Positions 1-12,300 of a DNA stretch of 64,000 nt are shown here, in pieces. The stretch comes from Hepsetus odoe. Lineage: Eukaryota > Chordata > Actinopteri > Characiformes > Hepsetidae. Where the stretch lies: contig CM029376.1 in assembly GCA_017165825.1 (NCBI GenBank), positions 25,871,206-25,935,205 of the forward strand, in the 5' to 3' direction. Every line of letters starts with the position of its first letter. Positions within the stretch are counted from its first letter, which is position 1. The translations under genes and the position numbers were made by a program. Under the pieces are notes generated by a model that saw only the letters and a program-made list of their open reading frames with translations, was not told where the DNA came from and searched no databases.

Positions 1-198
1 AAAAAAGACATTTTTAGTTAGGTATTTATGTACAGCATGTATTCAGTTTAACTTATTTAAAAAAAGAAACATTTTACATAATATTGACCCTTTAATGGCT
101 TTTAAGACCCTTTAAGACTCTTTAAGATCCTAAAAGACAGGCTTTAAGAGACTTTAAGAATGTGAATTTTGCCTATTGGGGCAGTGCTTGGGTCTTAC

Positions 199-236
<38 letters not shown>

Positions 237-2187
237 CCTTGATACCACAGTTTTCAATTACAAAACAAACCAAGCGGTGTGTTTCTCTGTCATACAGGAC
301 TTACCGGTTTTTCACACAACAGAGTCTTCAAAGAGCTTTTAATATTAAAATGTAAATACAGTTTCGGTGATCCAGTCTGGAATGTAGTACAGTGTTTAAA
401 AAAGACACATTTATCCAAAGTTAAAAAATGGGTTATGATTTTATCAAATGTAAAACAAACTGCCTTCATTATTTAACAGGTCCGTCCTGTTCTCATTTCT
501 ATTTAATCATTTCTAAAGGGGGCTTTTGTTAATTGTATCTCACTTTGATTTTTGGGCATAAAATGAAGATATATATTTCTAATTAAAGACACAGAATAAT
601 TTACAGTGTTGATAAAATCACATTCCAGTTTTTTCCTCAAAACATTCTTTTCATGCGGTTTGAATGATGGAACTTATTGATGAACTTCTCGGAAAAAACA
701 CAAAATATATCATCATTCCATTTTTGCACCACATTGTAGACAGATGGACAGAAAGGCAGACAGTGAGACAAACCGATATACAGACAGATAGATAGAAAGA
801 CATACAAATCAATAAACAGATAAGGCAGATGGTATATAGATAGATAGATAGATAGGCAGACAGACAGATTGATAAACAGAGACAGATGGACATATGAATA
901 GACAGACAGATGGATAATAGGCAGACAGACAGGCAGATGAACAGACAGACAGACAGAGGGTAGAGAGAAGTTTTAGAGAGTAGCTGCTTGTGAAACAGTC
1001 ACTGTTCTATTTGGTGCTTGATTTATTTTTTTGGTACTTGATTGAGCAACAGCGCCTCCTGGAGGCGAAGATGAAGCACTGCAGAAACAGAAACCCCTCT
1101 TCACTCCTGAATGTGGTCCAACCTGATCTGGGAAAGGTGGGGCAGGAGGGGAAGGGGCTATTAAAGCCTTACCCAGCCTGTACCTTCAGAATCAGCCGAT
1201 TGAAACGGAGGGAAAGGAACTTGCATTCAGATTTAAGGAAGTCGAGATTCCCTCTTTGAACTGGTCAGATGTGGGAGGAGGACATCAGCACAATAAAGCC
1301 TCAGTTCTCACTGAAACCACTATTTACATTCAGCCACAACTACTGACCACAAACTACGGAGTCAGCAGCTCCGTCCTTTTGATAAAAACAAACGGCCGCA
1401 GGCTGGGAAAAGGAGAAGAAAGTATTTAAAATCATGAATCTGGATCTAATACAACTAGAGATCCTGTACTTCATTAAATGTCATTTCCAAGAATATCTGG
1501 GTGTTGGTCAAATCATCATCATCGTAATAACACAATCATCTATAAATCTGTTGAAATGGCCATGCTTCCCGACAGAAGCTGGGAGGTGAAATGACCTTTT
1601 TTGTCCTTTTTCAAAACCAAGAGTTATGTCCTCTCCCTGGTGAATTATTGACCACTTATTGACCTCCAACTCCTCAAAACCACAGAACATAAAAGCACAA
1701 ATCCTAGAGTGAAGAAAGTTTTCACTTTACATTAAAGCCAAGTGTAGCTTCAGGATAAATAACCTTATTTGAGAGCGAATAAAGCAACATATACATGTGC
1801 AGGTCTCAGTGGCTCAGTGAGCTGTTCCTGTGAGTAAATAATGAATTTTATTTTGTAAATAATGAGTAATGAAATTTGCATTTTATTTTAATTAGATTTT
1901 TCTTCCTGTCTACTAGTGGCAAATAATAAGCCATTTTTATAACAAGCCCATTTTTCTTGGGGTCAAAATGTTCAGATTCTAATATTGTTGTCATGCCCCT
2001 GTTTGGCCAGAGGAGGCGCACTTGCTTAAAAATAGTTTATCGTCAGCGTGCGGAGCTGTCAAAAAAATAACTGACATTTATTTTATCATTTTTAATTGTA
2101 ATCATTTTAGTAAATTGAAAAAAAAAACATTTAAAAAATATATATATTTACCTACAGGTTCTAAAATGCGTTGGTATAAACTGTTAA
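1..2187. other. Upstream flank of fa2h, no gene recognised
   Basis: AT-rich DNA with a (CA)16 microsatellite at 201-232 and an imperfect GATA/CAGA tetranucleotide tract at about 730-955. Short open frames in this interval are low-complexity or random. No exon, RNA gene or transposon could be supported. Confidence 0.6.
731..955. repeat. Degenerate GATA/CAGA tetranucleotide microsatellite
   Basis: Alternating gaca, gata and caga tetramers with many interruptions over about 225 bp. An open minus-strand frame of Leu/Ile/Cys/Ser repeats across it is a product of the repeat. Confidence 0.8.
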
Positions 2188-2196
2188 TATAAAAGG
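2188..2196 (+). promoter_or_regulatory. TATA-like motif upstream of fa2h
   Basis: TATAAAAGG about 440 bp upstream of the FA2H ATG, followed 10 bp later by a CCCGCCC GC-box-like motif. Position and sequence fit a core promoter, but there is no transcript evidence, and a start closer to the CpG-rich exon 1 is equally possible. Confidence 0.3.
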
Positions 2197-2630
2197 CGTC
2201 TCCTCGACCCGCCCACTTATGTAAACATTAGCAATTAGCTTTAGCCGGGGGGGGGGGGCAACGTTCAACGCCCATAAGAGCCCAATATGGGAAGTGTTTT
2301 TTTTTTAAGAGCGATTTTTATTAAATCACAAGTCAGACTTGTGATAAAAAAATTAAAAAATAATAAACAAACAAAATCCCACACTTTTTGCAGCTGTTTT
2401 CCTCCCGTCGCGCAACAGGTGCCTGAGCAGGCCCAGCTGTGTGGGCTCATGAATATTTCAGAATATGCTAATGAGGCGGTTGCTAAGCAGCCCGCCGGTG
2501 AAAAAGGCAGGAGGCAGAACCTGCAGCCAGAGCTGGCGAGTCGCGGCGCGGCTGTTTGTTTACTTTCCACCTGCGGTTGTTGTGTTTTTTTAAAAAGTGG
2601 ACGCGATATTTTTGTAAAACCAGACCAAAC

Positions 2631-2912
2631 ATGTCGCCTTCGGTGTCCCCTCGTTTCTTCAGCGAGAAAGAGGTGGCGAGGCACTGCAGTAAGGAGTCGT
2701 GCTGGGTGCTGAAGGGGACGCGGGTGTACGATGTGACCGCGTTCCTCCGCATGCACCCCGGCGGCGAGGCGCTCCTCCTGCGCCGCTCCGGGAGCGACAT
2801 CAGCGGCGAGCTGGAGGGACCCCCGCACCGCCACTCGGAGAACGCGCGGCGGTGGATGGAGCAGTACTACATCGGGGAGCTGGACAGGGACAGCACGGAG
2901 CGCTACACAGAG
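2631..2912 (+). CDS. fa2h: fa2h coding exon 1 (cytochrome b5 domain)
   Basis: Ninety-four codons, ending in phase 0 before a GTGGGC donor. It carries HPGGE and the second heme histidine in the PPHRHS motif. The exon is CpG-rich compared with its surroundings, as expected of a promoter-proximal exon. Several open frames on both strands here are shadows of this exon. Confidence 0.95.
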
Positions 2913-5900
2913 GTGGGCTTCATGACTTCTAAGAAACTTTTTCCAGGTGTTTAAACGGGACTGGGCTGCTGCTTTGATCAAAGCAGAACACTTTGGTCTC
3001 TGAAGCAGCTCTCGTGCCCTGTTAAGGCAGCGCGAGCGCCTGGCTTCAAGTGGAAAAGGGGCGGAGCCGACCAGACTCACCTGGGGAACAGGTGAGGGGG
3101 GTCTCCGGTGGGTCCACTGGAGATCAAGTCCCACACCGGTGCTTTGGTTTCACCGGTTCTGATGTTGTGAATGATAGTTACTTTTGCTTCTTGAACGTGT
3201 TGTTGTTTTTTGAAAAGTGAACTCCACTGGAGGACTTTCCACAAGAAGACAAAGCCCTTCACTTCTGTTCTTTCATCTCTAAAGTAGCTCTCCTGCCCTG
3301 CTAAGGCAGAAAGGGGTGGAGGCTCACCTGTGGGACAGGTGAGGGGAGACTCAAGTGGGTCCACTGGAGATCAAGTCCCGCTCAGGTGCTCGGTTTCATA
3401 TCAGAAAATGTTTATTTGTGTGCTTTCCCTGTTCCTGCCAGTCTTCAGGTGAAAAGGGGTTGTGCCATAGGACACACCTGGGGGACAGGTGGGTCCACTG
3501 GTGCTCAGTTTCATATCCTGACCTGTTTTGATATCGCTTAATACCTGTTCTGACTTTCTAGGATTTTTTAAATAAAACGGCTCCGTTCAAAGCTCTTAGA
3601 CATGTAGGTTAAACTCTAGTCTTAAAGCAGCCCTTTCACCCTGTTAAGCACCTGGCTTCAGGTAGAAAGGGGGTGGAGTAGACGAGACTCACCTGGGGGA
3701 CAGGTGAGGGAAGCTCAGGTGGGTACAGTGGAGATAAAATCTCACTCAGGTGCTCGGTTTCATATCATAAAAGACCTGTTTTGAGTCTTGTATCCAAGAT
3801 TCCACCCCTCCCAATGAGTGTACCTGGTTAGAAGGGAAGGTGCTAATTGCATACTTGATGAACTAGAGAGAGAGAGAGAGAGTCAGTCAAAATCAGACCC
3901 AGACCGGTCTGGCTTGTCTGTCTGAAGAGCTTTCCTTCTTCTCCAGGCTTTTTTCACTTCGTTAGTTTGTGAGTTCATGCTTTGTCCTACATGGGATCAT
4001 CACCGCAGCCTGACTGACGTGCTCTCTCGCTTCTTTGTGAGATGACTTGCTTTTTTCCTCTTCAAACATCCCTCTGTTTTGTACAGCTACCACAAAGTAC
4101 AGCATCTGCCCATTGGTCTCTCTTATGAGTGACTCTAAGCCACAGGTGCAGCTTGGAAAACTGGAATTTTCCTTTAGTACTTGCCTGCAGTGCATTACGT
4201 AGGGCGCCTGCATGCGTGTGTGTGTGTGTGATGTAAGCATGTGCATCCTGTTTGCAAATCAGCCTCAAATATGCTGCATTCTTTGTCGATCTGAGTTTGT
4301 TCATTGTTCTTCTCAAGAAGCGCCGCTCTTGTTTTAGGACAATATGCTTTTGTGGACCCTGTAACCCTCAGTGGCACGAGGCCTAACGATGCTCATTCCA
4401 CCGAGCTTCAATTATAGGGCCCATTTTTCCTCTTCCCATTTGCTTACCTCTTTTACACTGAACAATTAAGCAGGTTGTCCTTTCAAGGTGGACATGGAAT
4501 CGCATGCAGACGATTTGGAAAAAAAATGTTATGCATTAATTGGTGGTGCTTTGTAAACACAAAGTAAAGGTCCTTCATTCGTGGATCACTTTGTTTAAGC
4601 TTAATTTCTATGGAAGTAATATTTTTCTGATCCAGGTTAATGTAACTCCGGGTAAATTTATCCTTTTATTTTGTTTTGCTTTTAGTATCAGTATCAGAAG
4701 ATACGAACAATATTAGACATCAGTGTAGGCCTACATATCCCACATCATGCGTAAGTGTGTGTGTGTGTGTGTGTGTGTATGCACATGTTTGTTTTTTATC
4801 TCCCTTTGTGAGCATCATAAAGCTCTACAGCTGTGCAGAGATGAACATGATGGCCTTGACTTCACGGTTGTCGCAGGAAGCTGCATGTGGACTCCTACAG
4901 CATCTTATAAAGCACCAGCTTTTATTAGAACGCTGCATGAATGAGTCGCACGGGTTCTACATGTGCGGTCTTCTTCTTTATCTGGTCTTGGGTCACGTTG
5001 CGTTGAAGCAGAACCAAAGGTCACGCTGGTTTTTGTTTTTTGGGGGGGGGGGGTTTCTTTTTTTTATTTTGTCCCCTTCGGTCAGGATAGGGTTTTTCAG
5101 AAGTCAGGATGTAGATGGAGGATGCAGGTCATGCAGGCTGCTGTTTACATGTTTGTCAGCAGAACTCTGATGGTGTCCCTGTAATCGCTGAGATGCTCGG
5201 GCTAATGATTACGGAAACGGCCGGCTGCATCCTCCAATGATGACGGGGTGTGATTATTTGGTGCAGTGATACCCTGTTCATACCTGGCATCCATTTCGAG
5301 AGATCCGATAGGCTGTACAGACATTCAGGAGGTAGGTGTGTGAAAATGTGCCTGTAAAATATGAAAAGTAAATTTCTGAAATGATGCTGCTTGAAAGTTG
5401 CACGACAAAATAAGGGCGTCCTTCACTCCCCCAGTGTCACAATCCATACTACAACACTTCCCCAGGGTGAACGGGAATTCAGTCCCGTGTAATTCTGCAT
5501 CTACCGTTTCATTAGTTCATTAATTGTTTTACATTCATTAATCACTTATTCACCAATGTCCATTGGCTGCAAAAACATAACATTTGACTAGATTTTCCAA
5601 CTGCACCATATCCTGAAGGATTTAATTATTCGAAAGTGTCAACAAGTCCACATAGGGGCAGCGGTGAACCTGTGGTTGGGGAGTCGGCTCCAGGATCAGA
5701 AGATTGTGGGTTAGAATCCCAGGCCAGTAGGTTACCCTGAGGTACCCTTGAGCGAGGTACCGTCCCTGTCACTGCTCCCCGGCAGCTTTCAATAACTGCC
5801 CCATGTTGCACATGTTTGTCTGTGGGTAAAATGCAGAAGTGTAATTTCGTTGTGGTGCACTATGCGCTGTGCCGTGTACTCACTATGACGAATGGTCACT

Positions 5901-6321
5901 TTCACTTTCAATTTAACTGTAAGTGACTTAAAAAGCTTTGCGTACTTTAACAGCACATTAAACCAGCAAATCGGATTTGATTTTGTTTGTAAATGAATCT
6001 AATCTAATTATGAATGAACCAGTTATTCGGCAAAATGAATAAATAAATGGTACATTTTGCTGTCCTCCAATCAGCTGCTTCTTACTGTGCAGTTTATGCA
6101 GTTAATCACTGACATTGATGTTCTTGTTGTTGTTTTGCAGACTCTCTCGTTCTAAATGTGAAAATAGCTTCACTCCCGGTTTATTTAGCTGCCACAGCTC
6201 GAGCACACTACTGTCCTGTAGAAATGTCACATGTTTGATGGAAAAACAAGAGTGCTTTCAGTTTCAGGCCTGCTGAACACGCTCTGCGTGAAAAGTTCAA
6301 ACGCAGTATACAGCAGCTTGA

Positions 6322-6353
<32 letters not shown>

Positions 6354-9300
6354 AAACATTTTGATGCGACGCTGGCGTTTTTCTGGGGTTTCGATGCGAC
6401 GATGTGAGTGAATGTAAGGATAAGGTCACGAGGCAGCGATCCAAAGACAGAAGCACACAGGCAGTCGCCGGTATCGGTCAGGAAAGCGGCTGAAGCCAGT
6501 GAGTCTCGCACGAACGTGTGTTGATTATGAACCGCCATCAGAGCTGAGAAACAGGAAGTGAAGATGAAAGGGATCTTCTCACTTTTTATTTTGCATTCTG
6601 CATTAGTGATCGCACAAATTAGAATTGTAGACCAATTCTGAAATCATTTCTGTAATAAAGTTCTATTACAAAAGTAGTAAAAATGAATCAAATGTACATG
6701 TTTTCTAGCATAATGCTTTGGCTGTGTCTTCTAAGAAATATTCATTTGAAAAGGGGCGTCACAGTGGCACTTCCTATTGGCAGGCTGTTATACTATTAAT
6801 AACAAAAAATAATAATATCAGAGATTCTCTTGTGGTGCAGAAAATACACTAATCTGTTTGAAATATCAGTCTGACCTGTCCATCGCTGATTATATATAAA
6901 TATATATTTTTTCATCATATCTCATGAATGGAGCGATATACATTCTAATATCAAAGTCACATTGAATATGGTGTGTTTTGTAACTTGAGCTTCATTTCTG
7001 CGTCGCTTATTTTTGCCTCTCATGGAAAATGCGATCGGTTATCAAAGCCGTCTGAGAGCATCCAATCAGAGTGGGCGGGGGAGGACGCTGGGTTTAAACT
7101 TTGTGCTCTTTGATTTTGGGGAGGCAGATGGGGATAAATGTTCTGTTTACCTGATCCAAATCAACCCAGAATATAATCAGAGCTCTGCGGAGCATTTAAA
7201 CCCAGTTCCAATATCAATATCAAATATCAAAACGAAAACATGACACCTCTCAGAGAAAGGGCCCTCGACATAGACTTTTCTTCTCCCGATGTTTTGTTTC
7301 GATGACAGAGTTTGCACGTCGCAGCTCATTGGTGCAGAAAAAGGTGGCATTTTACAGGTTGGGTTACACGATGGATCTAACCCCGTTCTGAGTTACCCTG
7401 TAACCACAGCCGTCACAGAGGCGTTAGCGTTGCCGTCAGTCTCGAGTGGGTCATAGGTCAAATGCTTGCCTCACATGTAGCACTCTCTCAGTTACACCTT
7501 TGTTTGCTCGTCTGTCATTGCTCTTTGGCCGCATTCCTGGGTAACCCTTTACACGCTCCATCACAGAGCGAACGGAGATGATGACTGCCGCGTCAAGTCA
7601 TAGTTTGCTCCGCTGCCCCTCCAGTTTGCTTTACTGCTGAAAAAACACACACCAGCAGTGGAAATGAAGCACCGTGTTTTAACTGACTTTATGGAAACCT
7701 GCCACTCTTTAAGCCTGAACCACATGTCCACCGATCGTGTCCCTGCGGTCAGCGAACCCTCAACACTCCCATCGATTTGGCCATAGCGGCAGACTCGCAG
7801 CATGACCCTGAGCTCTGTTTTGGCTGCGTTGGGTAAAAATTCTAAATACGAGTTTGTAACGTAACTTGGACCGCATCCACTTGTGTTTTAAATACGATGA
7901 CAAACCCTGACGTTCTGAATGTATTAACACATAATCTGATTTAACCTCTGACAGCTTCAAACGTAGATATTATATAATGTCGTTTTTTGTGTAAAACCCC
8001 ACCCATTTTAAATCCTAAATTGAATTCTACTTGGTGCAGATGCAGGAGGGTTAATATGAGATGTGCCAAAGATTATAATCTTAAAGATTAGGATGGCGAC
8101 ACTGATTATTCACATGGTTGTTATTCTGATGAAACATAAGGCACATTGCTTAAGTATATGAATCTCTTTATATAAAAACAACCCTTTAACTGAATTTTCC
8201 AGCATAAACCGATAGATAATGTTGTATCTAAAAAAACAAAAACAAAAAACAAACAACAACAAAAAAACATAATTTAGAAGAATCTAGGCCCATGCAAAAA
8301 TCAGCTCTGACCCACTGAGGCATAGACAAGTCTTCTGGATGGTTCTAGATACCACAGCACACAAGATGTTAACAGAAAGACCTAGAAGCTGAGCTGTTTC
8401 TCACTTGGGGCTGCATTTGGGGCACTTTTAAGAAAGTACTGATCTTCATTTCGTGACTTGCCATTTTGGAAATGTTCTGACCTGGACGTCTAGCCGTCAC
8501 AGTTTGGCCATCACAGCCAGAGACTTTAATGCTGTGGCTCTGTGTAAGAAAGGTGTGAGGCTAAAAAAACAGCAGCCGTCGTCTTTATTAGTAGGATCAG
8601 TGGAAAGATAAACGAAAGAAACCTGTCCGATATTCTGTCTCCTATTCTGACTTCATTCGGAATAAGGAGGGGAATCTGTTTAAATGTGAGATGTGAGTCC
8701 TGTGAGTCCCAGGCCGTGTTGGGGTCAGCGGGCATCGTGCTGTCCTGCTGATAGCCCCCGGAGAAGAATGCACGAGGGCAGTAGCTGGCATCCCTCTCTC
8801 TCTGGAATTCCTCCTTTTTGTGGCTATGAATCTCATTCCTCCATCAATAGGCTTTTTGTTTAACCCCCCCCCCCCCCCTTGAAAAGCATGCCAAACTTCC
8901 CTCAAGGAGGGACGAGGACATCCGCACACTCAGTAGCAGCCACATCTTCAAGAACTTTATATCCCAGTCAGAATCCCAAGTCCAATCAAGAAGGTCTGCG
9001 TAGTCTTGATCTGCCCCGGGCTAATCAAAGATCATCTGTAGACCTGCTCTGATGTAGAACCTGTGACTGAATGATGTTGCGATACTAGAGTGGACGACAT
9101 GGGGCAAATATCTTGAAACCTCAAAAATGATTAATAGAGAAGGAAGAGCCACAAAAAAAAACCAGAATGCAATCAATTTCGTCTGACACAAAACACAAAA
9201 ATCCAGTTAAACAGGATTAACGATGGTCTCTTTTGGTCAGTGTTTGTATCGTGGTCATCAGCAAATGATGATCAATACCATCGTATTGTCCAGCCGTCTT

Positions 9301-12300
9301 GCAGTATCAATAAAAACTTGCCTTACATTTGCGGCATTTAGCAGACGCTCTTATCCAGAGCGACTTCCATGTCCTAATTACAGGGACAGTCCCCCTGGAG
9401 ACACTCAGGGTTAAGGGTCTTGCTCAGGGACCCAGTGGTGGTAGTGCTGGAGGTGGGATTCGAACATGGGACCTCTTGAACCATAGGTCAATAGGCAAGT
9501 ACCCACCACTAGACCACCACCACGCCTTACAATGCACTGTAATGAACGCTGAAGTTAATCTTCAACTGATTGTGATTTGTGAAACATCTGCAAAAGCCAA
9601 GCTGGATCATCCTTAAGCCACACCTCTCCATCCGAAGCCCATTTGCACAGCAATGTTACAGAGGCGAAATGACTTCACAAGCTCAGATCTGCTTCTGCTC
9701 CAGTCTCGTTTTTATTGATGTTTGCTCCTTGGATCAGTGTTGAAAGAAAGAACAATGGTGCCACTCCTGTTTACACTGCTGTGTTGATCTGGTGAAGGAG
9801 ACTTGACACTATTCTCAAGCGTCTGGTCCCCTCCAGGCCTCTGCTGGCTGAGAACCCAGAGAGAGGGAGGAGAGAAAGTTAGTACAGTGCGTGTTGGCGT
9901 AGATGGTGATCAGAGGGGACGACCACGCCATGGCCTAAGCTCTGATTAATTACTACGCACCACAAACACAGCCGGTCTGTTCACCGTCGCTCTCCAGGGA
10001 ACTGTTCTCCAGATAATTGGATCAGGCTAACGCGGCCAAGCTACCCCAGAGATGGAGGAAGGCCGGCCGGCAACCACAAACAAAGCCAGCGCTGGATTTT
10101 ATGCAGTTTGTCCATAAAAAGAAAACATGACAGATGAGCCTGTGGATTGTTACATACTGTAAAGAGGAAATTCTGGGTGTTTAGAGACTAAACCCCTGGA
10201 TTGGAAGATCAGAGGAATCCCAGACCCTGAGGTACCCTTGAGTAAGTTACCGTCCCCAAAACTGCTCCCTGGGAGCTGTATATGGCTGCCTTCTGCTGAA
10301 AAGGAGAGGTTGTATTTGGTTGTGGTTCACTGTGCGCTGTGTCGTTTCACAGTTTGGGAGAAGTTTTGCAGATGTTTTTACGGAGAAGATTTGGGTGACT
10401 TCTACTGTTAACGATGGTTTCCTTGTAGCTGCAGTTATGAATGAGGCATAATATGGGCTGTAACAGTGTCTTGGCTGATTGACTCTATCTGGGGTCACTT
10501 GGAAACTATGTAAATGTGTCTTTTGCAGAACTGTTGCCTTCATACAAGAGATTATAATTGCTGCAGAGGAGGTGTCACCAGAACAGTGTTTCAAAAAAGA
10601 TACTGTCAGTTCTGACAGTGTTAATATTCTCCTGGCCTTCTTGCTCTCTTCACACTGTGACTGAAGTGCTAATGCTGAGAAGATGCAGCTGAGAGGGTGA
10701 GTCTAAAACCTCAAGCATGGGTCTGAAGTGTCATCTGTGAAGGCCTCTCACACTGTGGCTTTCCTCAGGAAGCCTCAGCCGCTAAAGAAGTGCAGAAGAG
10801 CTTCAGAGTTTTAATGTTTCATGGTTGCCGGAAGAGAAACGTTTTTTTTTTCTGGGTTTTGTTGCATCACTGACCTTGTTTTTGATCATGTTTAGGTGGA
10901 CATTAGACACGCTGGTTGAAACGTATTGTGTGTGTCAGTCAGGAGCCCAAATATTTTAAAATGAGTGTCAGTTTGTAGTTCTGGCTTTGCCTGCCAACAC
11001 ACTGTATATGAACCCAACACTTAGTAATGGTGAGGACTTATTTGAAATCTAGGTTAAAGCTCCTATTTATGATTAAGTTTTTAGTTTCATTTCAACCATA
11101 ACTGGCGATCATAAGTGGTAATCATCTTACCCAGTAAGAAAGAAGGATCCCCGAGTCATGATTGGCTGGCATTAGTAGAAACTGAATCTGTTGAGTGGGC
11201 CAACATCTCTTGGAAGCTCCTTCTTATCTTCTGTGAATATCTGTATATTAAAAATGTGTTTATTTTAACAACTGCTTTTTTTGGTCAAAATATTAATAGT
11301 AATAAGCAGCATTATAGATTCATTAAATGACATGCACTATGAAATTACTTTGAAAATGAGCTGTTAGATACAATTTACTGTTAATATGTAGATTGTAATG
11401 AAGGTGGAAGTGCATTTAACCTCGGCTTTAATTTGTGCTGCTTTCAGGTTAAAGGCTTAGACCTTTCTGTACGAACATCCCGGAGAGTGCTCTGAATCTG
11501 TTCATCTAGTTTTGCTTCGTTGCAGGAGCCTTGGGTCGTCTAGCGTAGGATTTGAGAGGTAGCTTTTTTTGAGAGGACTCGTCTCACCAGTATCAGGTTG
11601 AGGTCACTAATAAAAAGCAGAGTACGAGGGACGATCATTCATTTTAGCTACTAGAACGAGACAGAGCAAAATAACCTGTTTGAAAACTGCCTACGATAAG
11701 GCTCCCCGTAGTAAACAACCATGACAGAAACTGTCAGAAACTAGACCTGGTTATAAATGCATCAATACGAGGTGATCAAAAGAGCATTTGTTCTAAGCTA
11801 TTTAGGAAATTTTATATCGGTCCATTCTTGTTAATAGTTTAACAAATTGCCAGCAGCATTTAGGATCGTGTAAATTATACAAAATATATATGTATATGCA
11901 AACAAGTATCTAAAAAAAAAATTATAAAAAATAGAGATCGCAAAACGTTCTGAGGTCATTTTGGATCCATTACAGCTTATGATACAAGATTTAATTTCAA
12001 AATACTTCTGTAGCTTTCTCATGAAGATGGCCATGTGAGGGGCTAGTGGTTCGGGCATTGGCTACAGGATCGTAAGATCCAGTAAGTTGCCCTGAGGTAC
12101 CCTTGAGCAAGTTACCGTCCCTGTCACTGCTCCCCAGGCAGCTTTCATAGCTGCCCCCTGCTGCACGGTGTGTGTTTGTGTGTATGGGTTAAATGCAGAG
12201 GTCCAGTTCTGTTGTGGTTCACTGTGTGCTGTGCTGTGTGTTCTCACAATGACAAGGATAGTCACTTTCACTTTTTCACTTAAGATGTCCCACAAGGCTG

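Noticed and set aside
651..893. Leu/Ile/Cys/Ser-rich frame, minus strand
   Set aside because: Translation of a GATA/CAGA microsatellite.
1995..2012. CTCF-like motif near the fa2h promoter
   Set aside because: GGCCAGAGGAGGCGCAC looks similar but needs a one-base gap to fit the consensus, so I did not list it.
2265..3134. 289-codon open frame on the minus strand
   Set aside because: It is antisense to FA2H exon 1 and the intronic repeat array; open because of CpG-rich composition. It has no recognisable domain.
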